Assembly (NCBI GenBank): GCA_034698045.1
Contig: JAQGAU010001091.1
Span: 1-21,505 of the forward strand
Direction of reading: 5' to 3'
DNA from: Paramacrobiotus richtersi
Taxonomy: Eukaryota; Tardigrada; Eutardigrada; Parachela; Macrobiotidae
Length of the DNA: 21,505 nt
Shown here: piece by piece, positions 7,615 through 15,610 of the stretch
Layout of the letters: every line of letters starts with the position of its first letter
Numbering within the stretch: the stretch's first letter is position 1
Position numbers and translations under genes: made by a program
The notes under the pieces: generated by a model
What the model saw: the letters and a program-made list of their open reading frames with translations, nothing else
The model's database searches: none
Told to the model about the DNA's origin: nothing

Positions 7615-8020
7615 CCGGTGAGTCCGGACTGGAATTCAAATAGCCCTCGTTAACATGCTTTCCAGAGCCGATGGTCCGACATTTGAGTATTTGAATCCTC
7701 CCATGTTCATCCCGGGATGGTGCATCATCGGATACTTCATATGGGGTTGCTGGTGCCCGTAGAAGCCGTGCTTCAGATCGGGCGCCTTCCAGCTCATCTC
7801 GGGCATGTACTGCCCTCCCGGGGTGGCGTAATGCGCCCTCGTCGTAGTGGGACTGAGCGTGGACGGGAATGCCGAGGGACAGATCCAGGGAGGCGCGTTT
7901 CATCTTCTTGGCCGTGTCGGGGTGCAGGTGCATCATGCTGGCGCCGAAGGCCTTGCGTCCGACCGGCTTCTGGATGGTCCCGCACCACCGGGTGATGGTG
8001 TTGGCGAAGCCAAAGAGATT
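7615..8020 (-). pseudogene. Notch-like (pseudogene): Notch exon C (C-terminal tail), longest copy
   Basis: An acceptor-like CCCAAAAG precedes 8020 and a GTAAC donor lies at 7614. The reading begins NLFGFANTITRWCGTIQKPV and is rich in basic residues (GRKAF, AKKMKRASLDLSLG). After a frameshift it continues HYATPGGQYMPEMSWKAPD and then Met/His-rich KYPMMHHPGMNMGGFKYSNV. A second frameshift restores NEGYLNSSPDSP. The copy at 4386-4500 shows that the middle segment was once in one frame with the end. The two shifts compensate, so one frame stays open throughout with altered middle residues. GC content is higher than in the surroundings, as expected of former coding DNA. Placement after the Z tail supports a Notch intracellular C-terminal region. 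Sequence alone does not show a known motif such as PEST. Confidence 0.6.
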
Positions 8021-8111
8021 CTTTTGGGAATTCTCTCAAATACAATGACTATTGGCTTTCACTAGCAGTCAGTGGCAATAAACATTACAAACCCCACTCT
8101 TTCCATCCCAA

Positions 8112-8160
8112 AACACCCTCCCGATCATCGTTTCTTGCGATAGTGCACTTTGGGTCGACG
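8112..8160 (-). pseudogene. Notch-like (pseudogene): Notch exon Z tail, copy II
   Basis: CCGATCATCGTTTCTTGCGA and TAGTGCACTTTGGG align with the end of exon Z at 13270-13310 (former KVYYRKK segment). The flank CAAAACACCCTC is also shared. The ankyrin repeats 6-7 themselves are missing, and the sequence diverges after about 8160. Confidence 0.6.
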
Positions 8161-8164
8161 TGCT

Positions 8165-8449
8165 CGTCCAAAATATCCGAAAAAATGGTGTGTTGTTATA
8201 TTCTGTTGATAACAAGGTATTTTAATCGCCTACTAAACGTTCTATTCAAGCAGCAGCGAAAACTAGTATACATGATATGTAAGTTGATAGTGTTTAGAGC
8301 CACTGCACTGCGACCTTCAGTATAGCTACAGAGCGTTGTAAATTGACAAATTGTGATAGTGAGGTGATATTAGCTTACTTATCTCCCATTTTACTCTTTC
8401 GGTATAAGATGCTTCGTACCTGGGTCACCGTATCCAATAAACGATGCTT
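8165..8449 (-). repeat. Y-Z intron, copy II
   Basis: From about 8295 the bases AGAGCCACTGCACTGCGACC and the following CTCTTTCGGTATA and CAATAAACGATGC match the Y-Z introns at 13775-13948 and 5600-5855. The left part, up to 8290, has no clear partner. Noncoding. Confidence 0.6.
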
Positions 8450-8694
8450 CGTTTATGGCTTGATTGTGATTATGTAATCCGCCGCTATCTCTGTCAAAAG
8501 CGGCGTCCGTCCAGTTTTATCTTTGACATTGACATCGGCATTGTTTTCCAGCAGCAGTCGGGCCACATCCGCATGGGCATATCGTGCCGCCATGTGCAGC
8601 GACGTTTCTCCGTCTCGTTCACGCGGGATACCAAAATCGGCGCCTTGGAACCAAAGGTCACGGATGATGTTCATGGTGTGGCCATGTCTTCCCC
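8450..8694 (-). pseudogene. Notch-like (pseudogene): Notch exon Y (ankyrin repeats), copy II
   Basis: This is the only ankyrin copy that stays open. It has two possible acceptors: TGTCAG before 8694, in register with the other copies, and TTGCACAG before 8717. It reads MNIIRDLWFQGADFG, then ankyrin residues DGETSLHMAARYAHADVARL and LLENNADVNVKDKTGRTPLL. It aligns to the Notch GETALHLAARY...ADANIQDNMGRTPL region. After TEIAADY an internal deletion of roughly 120 bases joins the exon to its far end, giving IITIKP and a stop. The next repeat (DGTTALLIAVRLES in copy III) and the original donor are gone. It lies between the inverted X exon and the Z tail in the best-ordered unit. Being open is not proof of function, since no intact partner exon follows. 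Confidence 0.75.
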
Positions 8695-8744
8695 TGACAA
8701 CCGAAGTAATCACATCCCTGTGCAAGATGAAAGCGTAATTCCAG

Positions 8745-9045
8745 AGCAGTATGCACGATGAAAAAGTTGATATGCCGCTAATTTTAATTCACCCGTATCA
8801 GTCATTCTACTGGAATGGCCGAAGCAGCGGTCTCTACCATGTAGCCCCAAAACGAGCCATCTTACTACGATATTCACATGGCACTGCCGCACGAACGTGC
8901 ACAACATACAGACGTCTCAGAATTTCGAGTTTAAAAGAAAGCTTAGAAGTGTACTGTTAATGTGACGATTCCCCGAAACGTTAATCTTCGTTACGGCACC
9001 CATGGAGAACTATAAAAAGTAAAGAATAATTAGCACCAATAAACG
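8745..9045 (-). repeat. R2 repeat, copy B (X-Y intron)
   Basis: The core TACTACGATATTCACATGGC lies at 8873-8892, flanked by the R2 landmarks GCACGATGAAAAAGTTGATA (left) and CGTTACGGCACC...GAGAACTATAAAAAGTAAAG (right). It lies exactly between exon X (9112-9452) and exon Y (8450-8694). This shows that R2 is the former X-Y intron. Confidence 0.75.
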
Positions 9046-9111
9046 AGAAATTACTTTACATACAACCATGAGAAACAATGCGCAAATAAAAGTAATAATA
9101 AATGTTTTCAG

Positions 9112-9452
9112 ATCGCTCTGGTTCGTTGGTAGGGACAAGCACCGTTCGTTACCAACGCGGGCGCCGTCATTTCGGCCGTTCTGAATAACGCAGTGACCTC
9201 AGTGTGGACATGATTCCAGTTACTCAGTCCAGTCTCAACTTGACAAACAAGTCGCCGGAGAATCCTTTTCGTGCTAATCGGCGGCAGGTAGGCGTGATTG
9301 TCGATTGTCGGCTATATGGTGGTAACCATGTACATGCAGCGCAAACGGGTCCTCGAAACAAACTGGCTCCCGCCACATTTCGTCAGATCCAACTCTACAG
9401 CGGTGCTGGATGCAGTCGGAGATGCATTTACGCAGTTGGATGTACACAAAAA
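9112..9452 (-). pseudogene. Notch-like (pseudogene): Notch exon X with in-place inversion (NODP, TM, RAM)
   Basis: Three segments align to the collinear copy at 18912-19520. On the minus strand, 9452-9410 reads VYIQLRKCISDCI (start of NODP). On the plus strand, 9148-9408 reads TNAGAVISAVLN (rest of NODP), ILFVLIGG and VGYMVVTMYMQRKRV (transmembrane helix and basic stop-transfer) and ETNWLPPHFVRSNSTAVL (RAM motif around Trp-Leu-Pro). On the minus strand again, 9147-9114 reads NERCLSLPTNQSD, matching NEHMTLPKNQSD after RAM in the other copy. The middle 260 bases are therefore flipped in place. The flipped part also has stop codons after GGR. The exon ends in R2 intron sequence, with the nuclear-localisation and ankyrin-1 parts missing. 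Confidence 0.75.
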
Positions 9453-9459
9453 CGTTTAA

Positions 9460-9760
9460 AAATTAGCTGTAGCAAAAGTTTATTCCGAACCGGTGTTTCT
9501 AACAACGTAACATTCGCTGAAATGTTACTTAATTATGTATTCGAATAATTGGTACCTAGTTCCCAAAAGACGGACCCGAAGATATCACTGCCATTACACT
9601 ACGGTTTCGATAATTTCATGACAAAACATCTACCATAATACATAATACAGTCCGCATGTACATAATCGTTGATAAAATGTTGCATGGTGTCGTAGTACGT
9701 TTTATAGAATAGCAAGCAACAAGTAGAAAAAATTTACATCTGTCATATATATAAAATTTT
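9460..9760 (-). repeat. Block A upstream of exon X (partner 19525-19850)
   Basis: GTTTATTCCGAACCGG, ATTCGCTGAAATGTTACTT, GTATTCGAATAATTGG and AAAATGTTGCATGG match 19567-19770 in order. It is the intron or flank immediately before exon X in two units. Noncoding. Confidence 0.75.
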
Positions 9761-10139
9761 TCATAATGTGAGAACGGCTATTCAAAGAATCGTCACAGCT
9801 TTTCAGATTATTTCGTGACGATTTGAACAGTAATGTTTTGAAGTATTCCTAGAAAACATCTACCCTTAATTATGCGTTTTTCCACTTCGAAACCTGCTGC
9901 TGACCAGATGCGTGTGTTTGTACATACGTGATACGTTTTACTACGAATTTGGCACAAAATTTTTGATTTTCTGAACACTGCCTTTTTGAATTGGTTTAAC
10001 TCGTCGGATTTTATTTATCTATATTTCTACTTTTAAAGGTTAAACGCGACGTGTAGTACATGGAAAACAAAATATTTCTGGAAAATTCGTAATCCCGTTT
10101 ATACTCGCAAACGCCAAAATGACGCTCCCCATTCACCGC
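9761..10139. other. Noncoding spacer, nothing recognised
   Basis: AT-rich single-copy-looking DNA. No frame, RNA gene, repeat or splice-bounded exon could be supported. Confidence 0.4.
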
Positions 10140-10430
10140 ATATGTGCGCACGATGAAAAAGTTACTGTGTCGTAAAAATTAATTCACAAGTATTCATCAG
10201 TTTTCTGGAATCGCCGAAGAAAGTTCCTGTGTCCCTTAAGCCACCTTACTACGATATTCACATAGTGCACAAACGCGAACAATATCCAGAAGTCGCGGAA
10301 CTCCACGGTGAAGAAAACGTTCAAAATTGTAATAATAATGTGACGATTCCCAGAAATGTAACTATTCGTTACGGTATCATTAAAAACTGTGAAAAGTAAA
10401 GTATCGTTAGCACCATTTACCGCAAACGAG
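10140..10430 (-). repeat. R2 repeat, copy C
   Basis: GCACGATGAAAAAGTTACTG, CCTTACTACGATATTCACAT and CGTTACGGTATCATTAAAAA follow the same order as copies B and E. Here R2 follows an EGF exon instead of exon X on the minus strand, so exon X was lost or the unit was recombined. A 106-codon minus-strand frame runs through it. Part of that frame (HYVNIVVRW) recurs in copies A, B and E, but this is explained by the shared core DNA. Confidence 0.7.
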
Positions 10431-10701
10431 TGAGTGCCGCTAATATCGCAACAAAGGACATCTAACCGTCGTCGCACGGAAATTGACGGAATCACCGAGA
10501 ACATGGTGCATGGGCAAACAAAAACTCAAAACCGAAACGAAAATGAAAACTGAAATTGACAAATTACAACCTAATGTTTCAGAACTTAAATTCTAAGCTG
10601 AAGACACAAGAAAAACCGACAAAATCGAAGTAAAAATTCGTTGCCGTCGTGCTTGCTCGTCTTGTGCTCGGAAATTATCATTTCAAGACACCCCACCTCA
10701 C

Positions 10702-10960
10702 TGGTGAAGCCCAGTGGACAGTGGCAGACATAGGTTCCCACGCGCTCTTCACACAGACCGCCATTGCGGCACGGCTGCTCGGTGCACTGGACCACTGGAC
10801 ACTGCGCTCCAGGCATCTGGTTCAAGTGTTTCGTGTAACCGGCTTGACAACGACAGCTACTTTGTTCACACCGTCAATGCATTATGCGGGTGCCGTGGGT
10901 ACAGGGCAGTCGTTGACGTATCGCAATATTTGACGTTGACGTTGATCCTTATCGCAATAT
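10702..10960 (-). pseudogene. EGF-like module exons, best-preserved cysteines
   Basis: The minus strand reads GFQGK, YCDK, then NDCPVPTAPA, a stop, CIDGVNKVA, and after a one-base shift CRCQAGYTKHLNQMPGAQC. It continues openly with CTEQPCRNGGLCEERVG and TYVCHCPLGFT, ending at a GTGAGG donor (G at 10701). The last module has the full C-x4-C-x5-C...C-x-C spacing of an EGF domain, with the final Cys expected in the next exon. The upstream module has a stop and a frameshift. A related module (GFEGEYCDQNI) is at 14930-14995. These could be Notch ectodomain repeats or another EGF protein. They lie just before an R2 intron copy. Confidence 0.65.
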
Positions 10961-10964
10961 TATT

Positions 10965-11639
10965 TGCCCTGAAAACCGGAGAAGCAGATATTTTTCCCTT
11001 TGAACTGGGAAAATGTTGCAAATTTTACAACTTGCAGTTTGTAAAACTACTTACTGGAAGCGGCATCATAGACCATTTCCGCGCATAGCCGTTTCATGTA
11101 GCGTTCAACAGGTGCGAAGACTAAACGTAACAAATAAATTAGTAGTGTAGTGGCTCCCCGAAGCGCCGAAAGTTCTTTGGCTTTATGGATAGTGGGGAAA
11201 GCGTTAGTAAATGGGCTGAAATTTCAAGCGCGTTATAAAAATGGTGAAAATTTTTCAGCTTTTACCAAAAATCTTGAGTAGGTTTTTTCATATAAAAAAG
11301 TAATAAACAAATTTTTTTTATCAAGTCATAAACAATAAAAGTCAGAATAATGTGGGCAACCACGGACATGCTGGTTGGGTGTGCCCTAAAATAAGGTACA
11401 CGTGTGTATACGTGTAACAAGAGTTTGTTTTTACATACACACAAAATATCGTTACTACGTTCCTCAGAACATCAGTTCTTCGTAACACATGCTACGTTAA
11501 GACATAAGAATATAGAAAATCTCGTAAGCATACGGATATGGAATGTGCAGCGCATACTTTTGTCCAATTAATGCATCCATCTGATTCAACCGGATAATTG
11601 ACAGTACAGATACGCTTTATTTTAACGGACAAACTACGT
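10965..11639. other. Noncoding spacer
   Basis: No gene supported. The stretch 11100-11460 is AT-rich with short runs. A short imperfect palindrome (ACACGTGTGTATACGTGT) lies near 11398. A 60-codon minus-strand frame at 11444-11262 has no domain. Confidence 0.4.
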
Positions 11640-11983
11640 GCATAAATAAGCATTTTAAGCTATATACAAATTATAACATGATTACGCAGATTACAAAATG
11701 AGATAATTATGTAGATTATAAAATAAAACTAAAATTACTTAAAAATACCGCGTGGTCGATTGCATATCAAAATTACTGTGATATGTGCAGCAGACATTTC
11801 TACCATTAAACTGTAACAATGTACCTTAACACCGATTGCTTTGATTTACAATTAATATTATTAGGTCTCATTGTACTAGTCTACTGTGTATGTATAAATT
11901 ATAGATGTTTCGTTTCTGTACAAAGTAAGAGCTCTCTCTATCATCTCGCAGACCATACACCGGGCACCGGTTGTGAACTCTTA
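11640..11983 (-). repeat. Block B between R1 and block A (partner 19860-20137)
   Basis: ACAAAATTACTTAGAAAA-like tract, CGTGGTCG, GCTTTGATTTA and GTATGTATAAATT/GTATGTATTTCG align in order with 19893-20040. Weaker similarity to 15390-15487. Noncoding spacer of the tandem unit. Confidence 0.55.
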
Positions 11984-12415
11984 TTAACGCGAATGTCGTA
12001 GGACGTAGAGCACTGGCTAAGAACTTGGTTCGCTCCTTCTGTTCCGATAGTCAGCGTTTCATCAGAAATGTAATGCAGAATTCAAGTTTCTTCTTTTTTT
12101 ATGGGTTCTGTTGGCCATTGGATTGTTTAGCGAATTGTTTTATTAATAGTTGGCAATCTGCTTTGAATTCTGTGACGAACTGCCACTGTAATTATCTACC
12201 ATAATCTATTGGTCAATGACCAGGATTTTCAGCGGAAACCATGAGTAATTACAGTTTTACAAAATGTGCCGGCCGGCATTTCTCAGTCCCACTTTATTGG
12301 CGTTCTGAAACCTCCAAAAATACCATCAAGAAACAACCAACAACAAGAAATAATACCCGGAACGAAAATTAGATGATTAACGCGGACCATGCATATTTCA
12401 ACCAGATTTAACTCC
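11984..12415 (+). repeat. R1 repeat, copy 3
   Basis: Begins GCGAATGTCGTAGGACGTAG and GCACTGGCTAAGAAC, passes through CAATGACCAGGATTTTCAGC and GTTTTACAAAATGTG, and ends CAACAACAAGAAATAATACC. The minus strand of its end encodes FSFRVLFLVVGCFLMVF, similar to copies 1 and 6. The repeat abuts C-exon and EGF fragments at 12420. Confidence 0.7.
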
Positions 12416-12419
12416 TCAA

Positions 12420-12460
12420 AAGTATCCTCCCATGTTCATCATGGGATGGTGCTACATGAA
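12420..12460 (-). pseudogene. Notch-like (pseudogene): Exon C scrap fused to EGF exon b
   Basis: TATCCTCCCATGTTCATCAT and GGGATGGTGC equal the Met/His-rich part of exon C at 7700-7722 (HHPGMNMGG; here HHPMMNMGG). It is joined directly to the EGF exon that follows at 12465. A short recombination relic. Confidence 0.6.
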
Positions 12461-12464
12461 CACG

Positions 12465-12690
12465 TTGCCACAGGGGGATTGGTCGCAGTTGATTTCATGA
12501 TCTGGCAGTTTGTCGTCGAAGCCTAACGGACAAGTGTACTAAAAACATTGTACATTAATACATTGTACATATTGCACATTAATATTTTTGCATATTTAAA
12601 TTGATATAAAAAACTCTGCTTACCGTATAGCTATTAACCAAATTCTGCCACACCCCTCCGTCCAAGCAAGGATTGTTTCTTTACTCGCTG
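12465..12690 (-). pseudogene. Two-exon EGF-like pseudogene (copy III)
   Basis: Exon a (about 12690-12624) reads NPCLDGGVWQNLVNSYT and ends at a GTAAGC donor. The intron (12623-12539, 85 nt) ends TTTTTAG. Exon b reads YTCPLGFDDKLPDHEINCDQ and SPCG before the sequence passes into an exon-C scrap. It is the partner of the pair at 4957-5224, with the same intron position. The Trp in GGVW replaces an expected EGF cysteine, and exon b is truncated. The intron carries a local expansion of ATTGTACATTAATA-type repeats. Confidence 0.65.
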
Positions 12691-12785
12691 ACCTCGATGA
12701 AGGTTACTGTGTTGGCAAAGTCAAAGATGAATTAATTATTGATTTCACTAGAGGCCAGTGGTAATAAAACGCATAAAAAATCATG
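12691..12785 (-). pseudogene. Notch-like (pseudogene): Exon C start fragment
   Basis: ACTGTGTTGGCAAAGTCAAAGA and the following TTTCACTAGAGGCCAGTGGT align with 7994-8075 (GATGGTGTTGGCGAAGCC...TTTCACTAGCAGTCAGTGGC). The encoded match is FDFANTVT versus FGFANTIT. Only the first codons of exon C and its upstream flank remain before the EGF pseudogene. Confidence 0.55.
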
Positions 12786-13265
12786 TTTTTTTTTATTTCA
12801 CTGCAAGAGGAAAAAAGATCAGGGAAAACTGAGCAACCAGATTTTTAATGTTTATGTGTTGAATGAAAATACCATGCCATGCGCAAGCCGCTGTACTACG
12901 ATTAGCTGATGATTATAGGGCCGTCTACTGGGTAAGTATTAAAGTTCCGTTTTATTTCATGACTGACAAAGAACTTCAACCGGCAAAGGTCTGACTGACA
13001 AAGGTAAGTATTTCAATAATGTATCATGCGGCATTCAATCCGCTATTCGATGCGATAGTAATGTTTTCCATGCGCAAACCAATGACCTTTGTTACTCGGT
13101 CAAAGTCGTTCCACTGTACGAATTTCTGAGAGAAGATTTTTCTCTCATACATGTTAATTTCCTTTTGGAAAAAAGACAATAAAATGCATCACAAAAAAAT
13201 TAATAAAAAAATTGAAAAGACACGGCAGAACATGTAGAAGTGTATCAAAACACCCTCGACCCACA
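12786..13265 (-). repeat. Z-C intron, copy III
   Basis: 13020-13265 is the duplicate of 5230-5490. 12786-13019 has no strong partner except a weak R2-like core (GCCGCTGTACTACGATTAGC) at 12888. Noncoding. Confidence 0.55.
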
Positions 13266-13654
13266 GTAACCCGATCATGATTTCTTGCGATAGTACACCT
13301 TGGGGCTGACCTGAGGCGGACTGAGAGCGCTCTGCTTATGAGAGTCCAATAGTTCAACAATCCGGAAACGGTGTCGTTGCTGGGCGATCTCCCGCGGGGT
13401 ATTGTCCATATCAATGATATCATCCCTCAGTTCCGGACTGGCCTTGTGGTACAGTAACAACTACGCCGTTTCGTAACTGCCCTCTGTAGAGGCCAGGAAC
13501 AGCGGGGTCTGCGCGTTCTCGTCCTGGACGTCCGCTTTGGCGTTCTTGTATATAGCAACTGTTTGGCGCCCTGGTGGTTATTGATGGACGCGGCCCACTG
13601 TAGAGCCGTGCGCTTCTGCTCATTAGTCGATCTTGTTGAGCTCATCCAGCACAT
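13266..13654 (-). pseudogene. Notch-like (pseudogene): Notch exon Z (ankyrin repeats 6-7 and tail)
   Basis: A textbook acceptor (CTATTTTTTAG) precedes 13654. The reading is VLDELNKID, frameshift, TNEQKRTALQWAASINNHQG, AKQLL, frameshift, YKNAKADVQDENAQTPLFLA, STEGSYETA, an in-frame TAG, then LLLYHKASPELRDDIIDMDN and TPREIAQQRHRFRIVELLD. It finishes with SALSPPQVSPKVYYRKK and TGA. It aligns along its length to Notch ankyrin repeats 6-7 (SALHWAAAVNN, ETPLFLAAREGSYETA, LPRDIAQERMHHDIVRLLDE) and the following SPPLCSP segment. Two frameshifts plus one stop in 390 bases show that it is a pseudogene. It is the fullest Z copy in the window; two others keep only the tail. Confidence 0.9.
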
Positions 13655-13948
13655 CTAAAAAATAGCATGATATTGTATTCATGTTTGTAAAAGTTATTTT
13701 CATCGCCTAATCATCGTACTACCAATTCAAACAAAGCTAAACTTTTGGATGACACTACGAGTAGTAACTAGTCAGAGCCATTGCACTGCGACCTTCTGTC
13801 GTTACAGAACATTGTGGGTAATTATACAAAATGACAAGTTTTGGTCGTTAGCTTATCTTCCATTTTCACTCTTTCGGTATAGAACGCTTTGTAACAAACT
13901 TTCTTACTGTGTGCAGTCAATAAGCGACGCTCAGTTTATTGTGATTGC
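13655..13948 (-). repeat. Y-Z intron, copy III
   Basis: It links exon Y (ends 13949) to exon Z (starts 13654) and has the TTTTTTAG acceptor. The donor position now reads GCAATC in place of the GTATAC seen at 5855. Its sequence is shared with 5570-5855 and 8290-8449. Confidence 0.7.
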
Positions 13949-14247
13949 CATTGCTTTCCAGACGAACAGCAATAAGGAGCGCGGTTGTTCCATCATTCGA
14001 CCTGGCCGCCCAGTCAATCTTTCAGTGTTGTCGCAAAACAGCAAAAACACTCATGGAATCCACTGCAACCGCGGTCAAAAGCGGTGTACGTCCAGCGTTA
14101 TCCTTGACATTCCAACAGCAGTCGTGCCACATCCGCAAGAACGTATCGTGCCGACTGCATATCTGCGGATCACCGTTTCACCGTTGCGTTGACTTTGGGC
14201 ATCAGTATCGGCGCCTCCACGCCTAATGTTCAGCGTGGCAATGTCTT
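13949..14247 (-). pseudogene. Notch-like (pseudogene): Notch exon Y (ankyrin repeats), copy III
   Basis: A long T tract ending in AG precedes 14250/14247. Traces of the first ankyrin repeat are scattered over frames (RNGET, then VLADVARLLLE), with a deletion where NNADVNVKD should be. The next repeat is clear: NAGRTPLLTAVAVDSMSVFA, VLRQH, an in-frame TGA, KIDWAARSNDGTTALLIAVR and LESN. This matches the Notch stretch GRTPLHAAVSAD...DGTTPLILAARLA. It has at least two frameshifts, one deletion and one stop. It is followed in the right order by the Y-Z intron and exon Z, so this unit preserves normal Notch intracellular order. Confidence 0.8.
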
Positions 14248-14250
14248 CTA

Positions 14251-14509
14251 CTAAAAAAAGAATACAATTACACCGGCTGTTAACGTTCGGTTAATTTCGA
14301 TGCCAGATCTTCTTGTTATTTGACTCGTCTGTTTTTTTATCTGTTGCTGGACAAAGCATTAGGAGAGGAAATCAGCATAAGCCACTTCACTACGATACAT
14401 CACGCACCTCAAACCAGCGTTAGTTGTATTTGCAGTAAAAGATAAGACTTTCTTTACGAACTAGCAAACCGCTGCTTAATCACAGTATTTTACAAAAAGT
14501 TGGAAATTA
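14251..14509 (-). repeat. X-Y intron, copy III (3' part)
   Basis: Resembles the corresponding sequence before exon Y in copy I (6600-6740). A second, weaker R2 core (AAGCCACTTCACTACGATAC) lies at 14379-14398. Noncoding. Confidence 0.5.
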
Positions 14510-14735
14510 GCATTTGTATGCATGATGAACAAGTTAATGTGCGGCCGTAAATGTTAATTCCCCATTGTCAATCATTTATCTAGTCGGGCCAGACAAGCCA
14601 CTCAGCAACTATAATCCGTCTCACTACCATATTCACACGGCATAAACGCACGAAAGTGTAAAAAATGCAGACAAGCTGCTGACCGCAGAATTTCATGACG
14701 AAGAGAAAGCTCGAAATCATAATGTAACAACCGGT
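14510..14735 (-). repeat. R2 repeat, copy D
   Basis: GTATGCATGATGAACAAGTT, CTCACTACCATATTCACACG and GCAGAATTTCATGACGAAGA match copies A and E. It ends abruptly at an EGF exon (about 14738), where exon X would be expected. Confidence 0.7.
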
Positions 14736-14737
14736 TG

Positions 14738-14995
14738 GAAAAGGTCACTGCAAGTCCATCCAGCGTAGCCTTCCTCACACTGCGGCGGAACTCTTCCGAC
14801 TAATATGGACTGCAATCAGGCACTGTTTCGACAGGGATCGATTCGGTCGACATGCGGACCTCTGTTCTGACTCAAGGTTCACAATCCTGTAATTTTTTCA
14901 TGTTATTCACAATTTCACACCGTCAGTATGCTGGGGCCGTGGATACAGGAGTGGCGCAATCTTAATGTTCTGATCACAGTATTCGCCTTCAAACC
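14738..14995 (-). pseudogene. EGF-like module fragments
   Basis: The upstream part reads SGFEGEYCDQNIKIAPL, then an STAPAY-like tract related to the TAPA segment at 10.9 kb. The downstream part reads NRGPHVDRIDPCRNSA, a stop, and then QCEEGYAGWTCSDLF (GYxGxTC is the end of an EGF module). The downstream part is a duplicate of 15868-16015. Frames are broken in several places. Confidence 0.6.
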
Positions 14996-15301
14996 CTGAA
15001 GACAAAAGTTAAGTGTTTCAGATTTATTTATTGGAATCTTGTTGGTGAAAATTAACCATTAAAACTAATATTAGGTATTTGCAAAAATACTTTGCTCACG
15101 TAACATACGCGATTGTGATGACATGGATAAATCGTAGTATAGTGGCTCGTGAGTTTTGCTTCAACAATCGGAACATACTGTAAATGAAACCAGCTACATA
15201 TATACGACAATTGCGAAAACGAGGTTATGTACTTCACTATTAAAGGTTTTTTACCAGGCCGCAAATATTACGCGAACCGTGAATAAACAATGCAACTGAT
15301 A
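14996..15301. other. Noncoding spacer
   Basis: No gene or repeat recognised. A 70-codon minus-strand frame (15264-15052) has no domain. Confidence 0.35.
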
Positions 15302-15377
15302 TAAAAATGGGTGTAAAAATAAGAAACAGAGCCATACAATCGTATGTCTCTGTTTCTTATTTTCACACCTATTTTTA
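15302..15377. ncRNA. Near-perfect 76-nt hairpin (inverted repeat)
   Basis: The left arm begins AAAAATGGGTGTAAAAATAA and the right arm ends TTATTTTCACACCTATTTTT. The outer stem of 30 pairs has one G-U and one mismatch, then a single C/T mismatch, five more pairs (CATAC/GTATG) and an AATC loop. It is the size of a microRNA precursor, but pairing is more perfect than in most, so it could equally be a small fold-back element. No duplicate is seen in the window. Confidence 0.45.
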
Positions 15378-15487
15378 AATTACCTTTTACAGTATCGGGA
15401 AATTTATAACACCGCGGTTGTAGTTCGAAGCCCACAAGCCATCGTTTTTTTGTCGTACACGTTAGGACACTCAGTCGTGCACTATGT
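15378..15487 (-). repeat. Block B-like remnant
   Basis: GTCGTACACGTTAGGA and the sequence leading into the R1 core resemble 20057-20137 (GTCGTACACGTTACAGGA). Short and noncoding. Confidence 0.45.
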
Positions 15488-15610
15488 TTGACGCGAATGT
15501 CGTAGAGCACTGGCTAATAAGATTTTGCGTAAAGTTCACCGATAGTCAGCAATATTTGTGAAATATAATGCAGGATTTGAATCCCTTCATTTTTTCCAGA
15601 TTTCTGGAGA
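15488..15610 (+). repeat. R1 repeat, copy 4 (truncated)
   Basis: GACGCGAATGTCGTAGAGCA, ACCGATAGTCAG and AATGCAG...GAATCCCTTCATTTTTT match the first 120 bases of R1. It stops where the sequence diverges. Confidence 0.65.

Noticed and set aside
7717-7995. Plus-strand open frame opposite exon C
   Set aside because: It is antisense of former coding DNA with high GC. The minus strand shows paired splice sites and a homologous copy.
8710-8907. 65-codon minus-strand frame with NIVVRWLVLGLHGRDRCF
   Set aside because: Another translation of R2 copy B. It runs into the exon Y acceptor and has no domain.
10184-10504. 106-codon minus-strand frame containing HYVNIVVRW
   Set aside because: It is spanned by the R2 intron repeat. 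Similar peptides in other R2 copies come from the conserved DNA core, and their frames break at different places.
11392-11420. Imperfect palindrome ACACGTGTGTATACGTGT
   Set aside because: Short, and only six-base arms pair well around a spacer. Expected by chance in a window of this size.
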